Shown here in pieces: positions 1-9,905 of a stretch of DNA of 64,000 nt (positions within the stretch are counted from its first letter, which is position 1; each line of letters opens with the position of its first letter). This stretch comes from Acinetobacter sp. WU_MDCI_Axc73 (GTDB lineage: Bacteria; Pseudomonadota; Gammaproteobacteria; Pseudomonadales; Moraxellaceae): NCBI RefSeq assembly GCF_025562455.1, contig NZ_JAHPRO010000001.1, forward strand, positions 124,001 through 188,000. Reading direction: 5' to 3'. A program made the position numbers and the translations under genes. A model generated the notes under the pieces. That model ran no database searches and was not told where the DNA came from. It saw only the letters and a list, made by a program, of their open reading frames with translations.

Positions 1-231
1 TTTTAAAATAATACCTTTTAAAAGATTCCCGCCTTCGTACTCATAACTCAGAATATGTTGACGCTCCATGACTCGATCTAGCAGAAATTTGCTGCCTCGA
101 TCTGTGGTAAACATCACACCTAAGGCAGCCACTAAAAATACAATAATAATGAGCAGCGTCAAAAGTGCATTTCTCAGAATGCGACGCTTTTTAGGAGGTG
201 TAGGAGTAGCCGGTTGTTCTACGTCAGCCAT
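1..231 (-). CDS. tamB: Translocation and assembly module TamB, N-terminal part only
   Basis: The gene starts at 231 and leaves the window at base 1, so only about 77 residues are visible. The N-terminus is short and polar with prolines and lysines (PPKKRR), followed by one hydrophobic segment (about residues 20-42) that would anchor it in the inner membrane. This is the usual start of TamB, the large periplasm-spanning protein that works with TamA in outer-membrane protein and lipid transport. It follows tamA on the same strand with a 23-base gap, the standard tamA-tamB order, and this context is the main support for the name. Confidence 0.8.
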   Translation of the reverse strand, partial: MADVEQPATPTPPKKRRILRNALLTLLIIIVFLVAALGVMFTTDRGSKFLLDRVMERQHILSYEYEGGNLLKGIILK

Positions 232-254
232 AATAATCCCGAGTCAAATTTATT

Positions 255-3008
255 TTAAAGTTGTGAACCAATAAAGAAATGCAATCGAATTGGATGATTA
301 TCATCGGAAATACCTGATGCAACATCGAGTCGAATTGGACCGATAGGTGATTTCCAGCGAATCCCCACGCCTACACTATAAGCTGTACCATTTTTAAATT
401 TTTCATCATAAGCATTACCAAAGTCCGAAAATAGCGCCGCGCGCCAGCCTTCCTTAAATTGGTAGTTATATTCAAGTGAACCGACAGCCAGTGCTTGTCC
501 ACCAACTTTATAGCCATATTCTTCTGGAGAAAGACTCTTATAATCAAAACCACGTATAGTTTGGTCACCGCCAGCAAAAAATCTCAAATTATAAGGAACT
601 TTGTCAAAATCATCAGTAAAGATATAACTTAAATCAGAACGTCCGACAAATTGATGATCATCGTTTTCACCCAAAGAATAAATAAAACGCCAACCTGCAG
701 TTAAAATCGCCATATTGGCATCGGACAACAGTGACTCACTTCCTAACTCAACTTTATAACTTTGTTTAAATCCGCGTGTTGGGTTAATACTACTATTGCT
801 GGTTGTTTTTGAAAGTTCATAACCAAACAATAAAGCCTCTTGTTCTGCATCCGAGCCTGGGACTTTAAATGCATCAGGAATATCATCATTATCCACAACG
901 CCATGCTGAGTTAAGCGATCTAGTCGATATCGAAAGCCAAAACTATGTTGCCATCCCCCTAGCGGGTTTTTAATGATGCGTTCTGCACCAAATACAGCAG
1001 ATTCAGTCTCTAGGCTTACATCAGGGCCGATATCATCGCGATCTTCTCGCTCGTATCCGCCAACAATATTAATATAATCATTAATCGGATCTTTATAAGG
1101 AATACTATAACGCCCGTCTAAAGCCTGACGTATCTTCGATAGTTCAAGGTTAGCGTCAAAAGAATGCCCTAAACTATTTACAATGGCGCGTCGGTATTGA
1201 GTACGAATACGAAATTCAGTATCTGTACCATAACCAATACCTGTTTCTACACTATTTAAACGATCGGCATTTAAGGTCACGATGACAGGTACTTTCTTTT
1301 CCTCACGTGCCTGAGCCTGTAATTGATCATTTTCAGAAGCACGTTGCTGCACTTTTTGTTGTTCAGCATTTGAGGTTTCACTTTGCTGATCACTGGTTTG
1401 AGTTCCCGCAAATTGAGTTTCATCAGCTACATCTTGAGTAACTTCTTGGCCAGATTTTGCATCGGCTTTTTGCAGGGAGGCCACTTGCTGTTCTTCAACT
1501 TTTTGCTGATCGACCAATTCTTGTAAGTCAGGTGGTAATTCCAATGGCTTTTCAATTGGATCAGGCTTGATGGTATCGACCAAAGTATAGTTAAAATAAC
1601 GCGAATTGGTCAGGTTATTGGCTAATGTGTTCACACGCCAGAACGCATAATCATCCCCATCTTTCCACGGTGTCATACTTTTGAGGACTTCCATTTTTAA
1701 TGGTAATTTTTTGGACGGGTCACTCATTCTGAACTCGACATTGCCAAGCTTATAGCGCTCACCTGTTTCATATTTTAAATTAATCGCTGCGGTGTCTTCT
1801 GGTTGCTTCACTCTGACATCGTGCAAACGCCAATATGCATCAAAATAACCATTATCAGAAGCCGCTTCTACAATACGGCTTTTCGTCTGTTCATATTTAC
1901 CATGATTTAAAATATCACCAACATCCAGATCTGGTACTAAACGAATAACCTGAAATTGTGGAGTGTTTGCACCTGCTCCAGAGAACTCAATATTTTCTTC
2001 TTCAACTTTAACTGGATTATTTGGCGTAACTGTAACTTTGACTTCACTATCGCTGATTTTTTCAAAAACAAATTTAGCATTGTAATAGCCCACAGCTTGA
2101 GCAGCTTGATTACTTAAACTACGTAATTGGGGTAAAGCCGCATTAAAGTCACCAAAGGCTTCCTGAGTATAACTAGATAATTTGGCGCTGATGTTTTCTG
2201 CTAAATCTTTAGGTGCTCCGACTACTTCTGCACTGATCCGAGGATCAGCTTTAGGCGGATTTAAACGCAGAGAAGGTCTAATTTTGTAAAGAATACGCCG
2301 AAAAAAACCGACTTTTTTATCTTCGTTCTTGGCCTGCACTTTAGCAATATCATTTAACGAACGGCCCGCACTATCCGCTTCAACTGTAATTTGCTTATCA
2401 GATTGAATTTGTTGCATTAAGCTATCGACATTCACAGGCGCCTGATTAATTTGAGCAAGCTCCTGCGCTGTTGGAGCGCTAACACTCGCTTCTGCAACTT
2501 TAGATGTACCATTTCTAGCAGTAGCAGCCTCTCGTTTGGCTTCTTCCGCGACCTTAAAAATTTCGTTTGCCATATTGGCATCAACTTGTGTCTCAGGTAT
2601 ATCTTGTAGATCTTCAAATTCTATCGGTTTAAATGCCTCAATTTTATTACCAGCCTGTTCTTGTTGTTGTAATAAAGCCTCACTATCTTGTTGAGATATG
2701 TTCTGCGAAGAATTGCCCGAAGACAAATCAGCAACATGCTGAGGTTGGCTAGATGTGGTCTGATCGGGCTGAATGGCTACAGCATCCGTATTATTTTTTT
2801 GCTGAGTATTGGCTATTTCTGATTGAAGGCTTTGACTTAAACTTGAGGAAATAGATGTATCTGGAGTACTTTCAGCATGCGCAACAGGTGAAAAATATAA
2901 ACTCAACAGCATGCTTGAACAGATGAATTTATTGATATCATGCACATTTAAAATAAAACGTACAGATTGGGCAAGAGTTGTATGTCTAAATTTAATATTT
3001 GCAAGCAT
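255..3008 (-). CDS. tamA: Outer-membrane assembly factor TamA (BamA/Omp85 family), extended form
   Basis: 917 residues. An N-terminal hydrophobic segment ending in VAHA looks like a signal peptide. Next comes a long Gln/Ser-rich low-complexity stretch (about residues 46-220), POTRA-like repeats (about 250-450), a second Gln-rich stretch (about 515-600), and a C-terminal beta-barrel that ends in an aromatic strand (LHFFIGSQL). The barrel contains the Omp85 signature region RGFDYKSLSP. TamA inserts into the outer membrane and contacts TamB across the periplasm. E. coli TamA has about 577 residues, so this protein is much longer, mainly through the two low-complexity insertions. tamB follows directly. 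The family call is secure; whether the insertions have a function is unknown. Confidence 0.9.
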   Translation of the reverse strand: MLANIKFRHTTLAQSVRFILNVHDINKFICSSMLLSLYFSPVAHAESTPDTSISSSLSQSLQSEIANTQQKNNTDAVAIQPDQTTSSQPQHVADLSSGNSSQNISQQDSEALLQQQEQAGNKIEAFKPIEFEDLQDIPETQVDANMANEIFKVAEEAKREAATARNGTSKVAEASVSAPTAQELAQINQAPVNVDSLMQQIQSDKQITVEADSAGRSLNDIAKVQAKNEDKKVGFFRRILYKIRPSLRLNPPKADPRISAEVVGAPKDLAENISAKLSSYTQEAFGDFNAALPQLRSLSNQAAQAVGYYNAKFVFEKISDSEVKVTVTPNNPVKVEEENIEFSGAGANTPQFQVIRLVPDLDVGDILNHGKYEQTKSRIVEAASDNGYFDAYWRLHDVRVKQPEDTAAINLKYETGERYKLGNVEFRMSDPSKKLPLKMEVLKSMTPWKDGDDYAFWRVNTLANNLTNSRYFNYTLVDTIKPDPIEKPLELPPDLQELVDQQKVEEQQVASLQKADAKSGQEVTQDVADETQFAGTQTSDQQSETSNAEQQKVQQRASENDQLQAQAREEKKVPVIVTLNADRLNSVETGIGYGTDTEFRIRTQYRRAIVNSLGHSFDANLELSKIRQALDGRYSIPYKDPINDYINIVGGYEREDRDDIGPDVSLETESAVFGAERIIKNPLGGWQHSFGFRYRLDRLTQHGVVDNDDIPDAFKVPGSDAEQEALLFGYELSKTTSNSSINPTRGFKQSYKVELGSESLLSDANMAILTAGWRFIYSLGENDDHQFVGRSDLSYIFTDDFDKVPYNLRFFAGGDQTIRGFDYKSLSPEEYGYKVGGQALAVGSLEYNYQFKEGWRAALFSDFGNAYDEKFKNGTAYSVGVGIRWKSPIGPIRLDVASGISDDNHPIRLHFFIGSQL

Positions 3009-3172
3009 GTAAAACTCTAGGCTTATTTTAATCGGAATCGCTTTAATGTATATAAATACACGGAAATCTATTAATTTTTCAATGTATCAACCGTCAAAAT
3101 ATCATACATGATTTTCAAGGTGATTTAACAAATTGATCACATTTCTTAATAAATCGCAATGAAGTTTAAAAA

Positions 3173-4492
3173 ATGAAAAATGACAGCAACCTTCTGACAT
3201 CGCGTCGATTTTTACCTATGTTTTTGACGCAGTTTTTCAGTGCGTTAAATGATAATGTTTATAAACAGGCTTTACTACTTGTCATCACATATGGACTCAT
3301 CAGCCAGCAATTTGCCAGTATAAGTACCTTAAACAATCTTGCAGCGCTTTTATTTATTTTGCCCTATTTTATTTTTTCTGCCACTGCTGGTCAAATTGCA
3401 GATAAATATGAACGTGCCAGTCTGGTTCGTGCGATTAAGATTCTTGAAATTATCATTATGCTGATTGGTTCTGTCGGCTTTATGACAGGACATCTATTTC
3501 TCTTAATGCTGGCTTTATTTTTGATGGGAGTACATTCCACTTTTTTCGGCCCTATTAAATACGCGATTTTGCCTGAGATTTTAAAACCCAATGAGTTGAT
3601 GTCTGGCAATGCCTTATTTCAATCTGGAACATCGATTGCGATCTTGCTAGGCATGATTTTCGGTGGTGCAGTGATTTCTTCATCGCATGGTAATTTGACT
3701 TGGATTAGCATCACCGTGGTCAGCATTGCAGTGATTGGTTATCTATGTAGTCGCTTTATTCTGCCGCAAAAAATTGCTGAACCTGCTTTAAAAATTGACT
3801 GGAATTTCTTTAGAACCAGTTTTCAAACGATAAAATATGCCAAAAGTATTCCTTTAATTTTTACGATTTTACTGGGTAACTCATGGTACTGGTTTTATGG
3901 TGCAACCTACTTAACCCAAATACCACAACTGACTCAGCAAAATTTACATGCCTCGGAAAATGTCGTGAGTTTACTTCTGACTTTTTTCTCAGTCGGGATT
4001 GGGCTAGGTTCATTACTCTGCCGTAAAATTGGTGGATCCGAACTCAATATCAAAATGGTGCCAATTGGTGCAATTGGTCTAACGGTTTTTGCTTTTTATC
4101 TGGCTGCAAGTCTAGCTTTTGTTCCCGAAAAAACAGGTGAATTGCTTTCTCTAAAAGAGATGTTTACATCTGGATGGGTGTATTATCATGTCATGCTTGC
4201 CGTCACGCTATTAGGGATTAGTGGTGGATTCTATATTGTGCCACTCTATGCCATGATGCAGGCTTATTCGCCACGCTCGCATCGGGCGCGTGTTGTCGCT
4301 GCAAACAATATTTTGAATGCTGTGTTTATGGTGTCATCAGCAGTGTTTTCAATTATTATTTTAAGTATTTTAAAAATTGACATTAAAATTCTTTTTATTA
4401 TTACAGCTGTCTTGAGTGCTATTTTTTCAGTTTGGTTACTGCGTAAGTTACCACCTATGTTAAATTCAGCACATGATTCTCTGGAGGATTAA
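3173..4492 (+). CDS. MFS transporter, LplT-like (probable lysophospholipid transporter)
   Basis: 439 residues with about 12 hydrophobic segments. The N-terminus FLTQFFSALNDNVYKQALL matches the LplT/Aas-associated branch of the major facilitator superfamily, whose members flip lysophospholipids across the inner membrane for re-acylation. An aas acyltransferase is not adjacent, so the substrate is inferred from family only. The start at 3173 is divergent from tamA, and coq7 follows after 4 bases, so the two are probably co-transcribed. Confidence 0.7.
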   Translation: MKNDSNLLTSRRFLPMFLTQFFSALNDNVYKQALLLVITYGLISQQFASISTLNNLAALLFILPYFIFSATAGQIADKYERASLVRAIKILEIIIMLIGSVGFMTGHLFLLMLALFLMGVHSTFFGPIKYAILPEILKPNELMSGNALFQSGTSIAILLGMIFGGAVISSSHGNLTWISITVVSIAVIGYLCSRFILPQKIAEPALKIDWNFFRTSFQTIKYAKSIPLIFTILLGNSWYWFYGATYLTQIPQLTQQNLHASENVVSLLLTFFSVGIGLGSLLCRKIGGSELNIKMVPIGAIGLTVFAFYLAASLAFVPEKTGELLSLKEMFTSGWVYYHVMLAVTLLGISGGFYIVPLYAMMQAYSPRSHRARVVAANNILNAVFMVSSAVFSIIILSILKIDIKILFIITAVLSAIFSVWLLRKLPPMLNSAHDSLED

Positions 4493-4496
4493 TTTC

Positions 4497-5132
4497 ATGC
4501 GTCACTATACGGGTATCGACCGATTGATCAACTCTTTCGATCAAGCATTAAGAAGTTTAGTTCCTGGAGCAACTGCGGCACATCGCAGTAACCCAGCCGA
4601 ACAAACTGATGCGCCGCTAACAGTCAGTGATGCACGTCATGTCGCTGGTTTGATGCGAGTCAATCATAGTGGTGAAGTCTGTGCACAAGCGCTTTATCAC
4701 GGTCAGGCGCTAACTGCAAAACTACCTAACGTACGTCGTGAAATGGAACAAGCCGCAATTGAGGAACAAGATCATCTTGCGTGGTGTGAAGATCGCTTAA
4801 AAGAGCTGGATAGCATCCCTAGTTTACTCAATCCTATCTGGTATGGTCTTTCATTTGGTATGGGTGCGATTGCAGGTATTGCAGGTGATAAATATAGTTT
4901 GGGCTTCGTTGCGGAGACTGAACGTCAGGTAAGTGCACATTTGATTGATCATTTAAATCAATTACCTGTTTATGATGAACGTTCAAAGCGTATTTTAGAG
5001 CAAATGAATGAAGATGAATTACATCATCGTGATACCGCACTACATGCAGGAGGTGTTGATTTACCTTTTCCTGTCAAAATCACCATGACTGCAATTTCAA
5101 AGCTGATGACCAAAACAAGTTATTATGTGTAA
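4497..5132 (+). CDS. coq7: 2-nonaprenyl-3-methyl-6-methoxy-1,4-benzoquinol hydroxylase (ubiquinone biosynthesis)
   Basis: 211 residues from ATG 4497, chosen because a GGAGG ribosome-binding site lies at 4483-4487; an upstream in-frame ATG at 4473 lies inside the previous gene and lacks one. The protein is a di-iron carboxylate hydroxylase of the Coq7/UbiF-replacing family. The four-helix iron ligands are visible as VNHSGEVCAQ, EEQDH, AETERQVSAH and NEDELHHRD. It adds the C6 hydroxyl in ubiquinone synthesis, consistent with the ubiquinol oxidase operon elsewhere in the window. A strong bidirectional terminator follows. Confidence 0.92.
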   Translation: MRHYTGIDRLINSFDQALRSLVPGATAAHRSNPAEQTDAPLTVSDARHVAGLMRVNHSGEVCAQALYHGQALTAKLPNVRREMEQAAIEEQDHLAWCEDRLKELDSIPSLLNPIWYGLSFGMGAIAGIAGDKYSLGFVAETERQVSAHLIDHLNQLPVYDERSKRILEQMNEDELHHRDTALHAGGVDLPFPVKITMTAISKLMTKTSYYV

Positions 5133-5156
5133 TTTAATCAATCAATTAAGTGATTA

Positions 5157-5206
5157 AATAATCAAAAAGCCCTCTCAATGAACTTAAGAGGGCTTTTTGA
5201 TTATTT
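5157..5206. terminator. Bidirectional intrinsic terminator between coq7 and the DUF2799 gene
   Basis: A long stem pairs AAAAAGCCCTCT (from 5164) with AGAGGGCTTTTT (5187-5198), extended on both sides by AT pairs. Runs of A and T flank the GC core, so it can work for both converging genes. Confidence 0.9.
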
Positions 5207-5758
5207 CAAGCCATGTTGATATTTAAATTTTTCCAGATCTCGAATCGCATCATGATAGTCATGATTAATTCGGTCAGAATCATTTTGTAGATCCATCAGA
5301 AGTTTGCGATATCGCTCACGATCTTCTGGTTTAAGTTTGTCATCATAAGATTTGCGTGAATATTCTTTGAAATTATCCTGATAACGCTGATAATCTTGTT
5401 CGGCATTATAGTACTCTTGCGCAACCTGATAGTAACTCCTTAATTGACCACGAGTTTCTACAGGGCAAACTTGATAATTACCATTGCCTTTGAGCGCTTC
5501 ATAGAAAATATTCTCAGGCTGACAATAGTATGTTTGTCCTTTGCGATAGCCTTGTTCATATTGAACCTGATTTGGCACAATATTGGCTTTTGAGCAGGCT
5601 TTATAATATTGATCTAGCCGGCGCTCCTGCCCATTCGAACCATCTTTTTCCCCTACTGCTGCCCAATTTGCTGTTTTACATTCATCCAGACTCATTGCGG
5701 CACAACCTGAAAGTAACACAGGCACAATCGCCAAACCTAAAACTGTTATTTTCATCAT
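5201..5758 (-). CDS. DUF2799 family lipoprotein of unknown function
   Basis: 185 residues. The signal peptide ends in a lipobox (VLLSGC), so the mature protein should be a lipoprotein. The body is rich in Tyr, Gln and charged residues and resembles the DUF2799 family (DECKTANWAAVGEKDG near the mature N-terminus, then YYKACSKANIVPN). No enzymatic motif is visible. It is encoded on its own, converging on coq7 across a shared terminator. Confidence 0.75.
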   Translation of the reverse strand: MMKITVLGLAIVPVLLSGCAAMSLDECKTANWAAVGEKDGSNGQERRLDQYYKACSKANIVPNQVQYEQGYRKGQTYYCQPENIFYEALKGNGNYQVCPVETRGQLRSYYQVAQEYYNAEQDYQRYQDNFKEYSRKSYDDKLKPEDRERYRKLLMDLQNDSDRINHDYHDAIRDLEKFKYQHGLK

Positions 5759-5869
5759 TAATCCGAGATATACATTCTATGAGAAATATTTAATGAATGG
5801 GCAAGTATGACATCATTCACAGCCAAACTTTATAAGATGATTCAACAATTATTTAAAAATAAACATCGT

Positions 5870-6574
5870 TTATATAAATCGCAATCCCACACCCGCTACC
5901 GTTTCTATATATTTAGGTTGTAATGCATCATCCCCTAATTTACTACGCAACTTTGCCACCAAGATTCGAAGATAATGCGTATCTTCCTGATGTGTTGGCC
6001 CCCAAAGCTCTTTAAGCAATTGTGGTTGAGTCACGAGTTGTCCTCGATGTTTTAACAATAACGCCAAAAGTTGAAACTCTTTACGACTTAGATTTATTAA
6101 ATTTCCCTGAATAAAAACCTGATGCTGCGCCAGATCAACCTTTAAATGATGATCATCAAAATCAATCTGATCTTTTACCCCAGTTGAAGCCTGCGAGCGT
6201 AGTACAACCCGAATCCGCGCCATAAGTTCGGGCACACTAAAGGGCTTGGTCATATAATCATTTGCACCTGCATCCAGTAAAGCGACTTTTTCCTGCTCAT
6301 CAGCACGCACAGATAATACAATCACAGGTACATTCGACCACATTCTCAGCTCCTTCAATACTTCGCGCCCATCCAGATCAGGCAAACCCAAATCCAGAAT
6401 GACCAATTCGGCGCCTTGAGTTGCGAGGATTTCAAGTCCTTTCATCCCTATTTCACAAAGCATCGTTTTGTAGCCTTGTGCACGTAAGGCAATGTCCAGA
6501 AATTTTCGGATTTGTGGCTCATCGTCAATCACTATGATGCGCGTTTCAACGGAACTTTGTAGAGTCTGATTCAT
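5870..6574 (-). CDS. kdpE: Response regulator KdpE of the potassium-sensing two-component system
   Basis: 234 residues. The N-terminal receiver domain carries the acidic pair IDDEPQ, a phospho-acceptor Asp in VILDLGLPDLDG and the conserved Lys in MTKPF. The C-terminal OmpR-type winged helix (about residues 135-234) includes NLSRKEFQLL and ends in GVGLRFI. It is last in the operon, 10 bases after kdpD. By homology, phosphorylated KdpE activates kdpABC when potassium is low or osmotic stress is high. Confidence 0.95.
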   Translation of the reverse strand: MNQTLQSSVETRIIVIDDEPQIRKFLDIALRAQGYKTMLCEIGMKGLEILATQGAELVILDLGLPDLDGREVLKELRMWSNVPVIVLSVRADEQEKVALLDAGANDYMTKPFSVPELMARIRVVLRSQASTGVKDQIDFDDHHLKVDLAQHQVFIQGNLINLSRKEFQLLALLLKHRGQLVTQPQLLKELWGPTHQEDTHYLRILVAKLRSKLGDDALQPKYIETVAGVGLRFI

Positions 6575-6584
6575 TTCTTTTAAT

Positions 6585-9242
6585 TCATGTGTGTTCTGGA
6601 TGAATAGGTAAACGTATTCTAATCAGTGTTCCCTTTTGATCACTACCTGTTGTCGCCGCAATTTCACCCATATGAGCACCAATGATTGCTTTGACGATAG
6701 TGAGTCCAAGCCCTGTTCCCAAACGTCCCCGATCTCCACGTTCCATCGTATAAAACATGTCAAAGATTCGATTACGTTCATCTTCGGGGATGCCAACACC
6801 CTGATCTTCTATTTCAATTTGTAACGTCTGATCATCCCATTTTCGAGTACGCACCTGAATCGGCTGATCCAAAGGAGAAAATTTTGCGGCATTTTCCAGC
6901 ACGTTAAAAATTGCCTGTTCAATCAAGGCAGGGTGTACATATAATTCTATCGGTTGTTCTGCCCGCTGAATATCAATCTTGATCTCAGGCATATAGCGTT
7001 TTAGCCTTTGAGTTGCTGAACCTATAAGTTTATCCAGACCGATCCAGTCACGATTTAATTTCAGACCATCATGACCCAATCTGGTCATATCTAATAGATT
7101 TTGAATATAACGATCCAGCCGCTCTCCTTCAAGACGAATCATATCAAGCAATGTATCCTGATCTTCCTGAGATAAAGCAGGATGATAATTTTTCAGGGTA
7201 TCGGCAGAGCCCATCATCGATGCCAAAGGTGATCGTAAATCGTGTGAAACAGAAGAAAGTAATGCAGAACGAAGTCGCTCGGTTTCACCCATAATTTTCG
7301 ATTGTTCCAGTTCGTCTACCAATTGGGTACGCAAAATGGATTGGGCAATTTGCTCGACCATCGACTCTATCAGGCGTTTTTGCTCCACATTCAAAGCAAT
7401 CCGTTGCTGAGTTAAATCTAGTCCAAATACTCCCAAATTTTGTTTCTGTGCTAAAAGCGGAATAAACCACCAGTCAATCTGGCTGAGTGTGTCGGTATAT
7501 TTGCCACACCCTTGTTGATGCTTTAAACACCAATCCGCTGCAATTTTTTCTTTATCGCTTAATTTTTGATCAGAATAAATCATGTGATTTTGTGCATTCA
7601 TGATCCAGACAGGAAAATTAAACTGTTGTTGAAAAGCATTTTGTGCGATCTGAATGACATCGTCTAAATGAACTGCACTAGATAAGCGTGCTGTGAAATC
7701 CTGCATACGACTGCTATAGGCATTTGCCGCCCGAAGTGACAATACCTGTTGCCTTAAACGTGATGCAAGACGGCTGGCTATCAACGCAGCAGCCAAATAG
7801 GCAATTACAGTGACAACACCTTGATGTGCTGAAATCTGAAAAGTAAAACGCGGCTGGATAAAGAAAAAATTATAGGCAAAGAAAAAGAGCATTGCGGTAA
7901 TCACCGCTGCCAACATCCGCGTCTTGGTCGCAACCAATAATACGGCCACGATAAAAATAATCGATAAATCATCGACTCCGACATACACTTCAGCTATTCG
8001 TGCCAATATAATACTTATAAATGTCACGGCCAAAATGAAGAAAATTTCTTTTAAGCTCAATAAAGAAAAGTAAACATCTTGCCCTAATGGCTTTTGACTA
8101 AAGCTATCACTTAAAGGTTGCAACACCACTTCAAGCCGTTGATTCTTTTTTAATAAAATGGAATAGATGGGTCTTTTAAAATATTGTTTTAAGCCTATAG
8201 GTGGGTGATAACCCAAAATCATGGATGAAATTGATTTTTCCTGAATCACATCATTGAGTGTTTGAGCTATCTTAACACCATATAAAATTTCGGTTCTTCC
8301 ACCCAATTGACGTGCAAGTTGAAATGCCTGTTCCACTTCCAACTGAACAGGCGAATATTTTTTTTGATCAGCGTAAAAACTCTCTTGAGACACATGTACC
8401 ACCGTCCATGACAATGCTCGTTTTTCCGCAAAACGACTGGCTGCCCGTACTAAATATTCTGACTGGCCTCTTCCTGCAATCGCAACCATCATCTCATTTT
8501 TTAACGGAATTGAACGTGTGCCTTGTGCAAGATAAGTTTCTCTTAAATCCGAGTCGACATGCTCTGCGACAAACTGTATTGCTAATTCACGTAAAGCCGT
8601 TAAATTTTGAATACTAAAAAAACGTTGCAAAGCCGATTGCGCCTGATCAGTCAGATAAACCTTACCCTGTTGCAAGCGTTCGATCAGTTCATTTACAGGC
8701 AAATCAATCAGACGTATATCCCGAATACGGTCAAACACCCGATCTGGCACGGTTTCTGAAACTCGAACTCCTGTCAACTGATAGACCACGTCATTCAAAC
8801 TTTCCAGATGTTGAATATTCATGGTGGTAAATACATCTATGCCAGCATCTAACAGCTCATTCACATCCTGCCAGCGCCGCTCATGACGGCTATTCGGAAT
8901 GTTACGATGTGCCAGTTCATCAACGAGGACGATCGTGGGACGCAAGGTTAAAATAGTATCTAGATCCATTTCATCAAAATATTGCTCTTTATAAAGAATA
9001 TTTTTACGTGCTAATATTTTCAGACCCTCAGTTAAAGCAACTGTCTCAGCCCGACCATGTGTTTCTACAATACCAACTATAATATCAATGCCCTGACGTG
9101 ATAGTTCCTGCGCCCGGTTCAACATGGCATAGGTTTTACCAACGCCTGGAGCCGCTCCTAAAAAAACTGTCAAACGCCCTGCCTGATAGCGTTGAACATG
9201 ATTCAGTAATGCCGAAGCTTGATCTTCACGTGCTGTGGTCAT
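6585..9242 (-). CDS. kdpD: Sensor histidine kinase KdpD
   Basis: 885 residues, close to the usual KdpD length. The N-terminal KdpD domain has a Walker A motif (GAAPGVGKTYAML, about residues 28-40) and is followed by a universal-stress-protein-like domain. Four close hydrophobic segments lie at about 390-500, then a GAF-like region, a HisKA box (SSVSHDLRSPLAS) and a HATPase domain (NVLENAAKFSP, DQGVGIP). It sits in the inner membrane and controls KdpE. It follows kdpC after 50 bases. Confidence 0.96.
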   Translation of the reverse strand: MTTAREDQASALLNHVQRYQAGRLTVFLGAAPGVGKTYAMLNRAQELSRQGIDIIVGIVETHGRAETVALTEGLKILARKNILYKEQYFDEMDLDTILTLRPTIVLVDELAHRNIPNSRHERRWQDVNELLDAGIDVFTTMNIQHLESLNDVVYQLTGVRVSETVPDRVFDRIRDIRLIDLPVNELIERLQQGKVYLTDQAQSALQRFFSIQNLTALRELAIQFVAEHVDSDLRETYLAQGTRSIPLKNEMMVAIAGRGQSEYLVRAASRFAEKRALSWTVVHVSQESFYADQKKYSPVQLEVEQAFQLARQLGGRTEILYGVKIAQTLNDVIQEKSISSMILGYHPPIGLKQYFKRPIYSILLKKNQRLEVVLQPLSDSFSQKPLGQDVYFSLLSLKEIFFILAVTFISIILARIAEVYVGVDDLSIIFIVAVLLVATKTRMLAAVITAMLFFFAYNFFFIQPRFTFQISAHQGVVTVIAYLAAALIASRLASRLRQQVLSLRAANAYSSRMQDFTARLSSAVHLDDVIQIAQNAFQQQFNFPVWIMNAQNHMIYSDQKLSDKEKIAADWCLKHQQGCGKYTDTLSQIDWWFIPLLAQKQNLGVFGLDLTQQRIALNVEQKRLIESMVEQIAQSILRTQLVDELEQSKIMGETERLRSALLSSVSHDLRSPLASMMGSADTLKNYHPALSQEDQDTLLDMIRLEGERLDRYIQNLLDMTRLGHDGLKLNRDWIGLDKLIGSATQRLKRYMPEIKIDIQRAEQPIELYVHPALIEQAIFNVLENAAKFSPLDQPIQVRTRKWDDQTLQIEIEDQGVGIPEDERNRIFDMFYTMERGDRGRLGTGLGLTIVKAIIGAHMGEIAATTGSDQKGTLIRIRLPIHPEHT

Positions 9243-9292
9243 ATTGATATTTCACTCAAAAAACGTCCCTGTATTAAATGATCTTGATCTAT

Positions 9293-9895
9293 TTATGGTT
9301 TTGGATGAAGTTGATCTAAAGCCAGATTCAATTCAAGCACATTTGCACGCGCTTGTCCCAACACTCCAAATTGTTTCGATTCAGTATGTTGATGGACAAC
9401 AGCCATCACCTGCTGATTTGATAGATGTCTGAGTTGAGCAATACGATTTACCTGCAACTCAGCGGATTCTGGACTAATATGCGGATCAATTCCACTGCCA
9501 GAAGCAGTCACCAAATCACTCGGAATCTGACGTTCATCAACATGATTGGCTTTTGCAGTATCAACCAATCGCTGCTGAATTTTTGCTTTCAGTTCAGGAT
9601 TAGTCACCGCCAGATTACTCCCTGACATCGCCATTGGATCATAGTTCGCGGCAGAAGGTCTTGACATAAAATAACGAGGATTTTGAAAATTTTGTGCAAC
9701 CAGTGATGAACCCTCTATCCTCTGACTATTTTCAATCAAACTTCCGTTAGACTGTAAAGGAAAGAGTAACTGCCCTAGTCCTGTCGCCACACTGATATAA
9801 AGCAAACCAAACCCTAAAAGGCTGACCAAACTTAGTCCAATAGCGGGACGTAATATTGAAAAATGAGATTCAACATATTGTACTGATGATTTCAT
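9293..9895 (-). CDS. kdpC: Potassium-transporting ATPase subunit KdpC
   Basis: 200 residues with one N-terminal transmembrane segment (about residues 15-40) and a periplasmic domain containing the family motifs FQNPRYFMSRPSAANYDP and SGSGIDPHISP. KdpC stabilises the KdpFABC complex and increases ATP affinity of KdpB. It lies 10 bases after kdpB. Confidence 0.95.
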   Translation of the reverse strand: MKSSVQYVESHFSILRPAIGLSLVSLLGFGLLYISVATGLGQLLFPLQSNGSLIENSQRIEGSSLVAQNFQNPRYFMSRPSAANYDPMAMSGSNLAVTNPELKAKIQQRLVDTAKANHVDERQIPSDLVTASGSGIDPHISPESAELQVNRIAQLRHLSNQQVMAVVHQHTESKQFGVLGQARANVLELNLALDQLHPKP

Positions 9896-9905
9896 GTCCT
9901 ACTCC

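Noticed and set aside
68..274. A plus-strand frame opposite tamB
   Set aside because: Shadow of the tamB and tamA minus-strand coding sequence.
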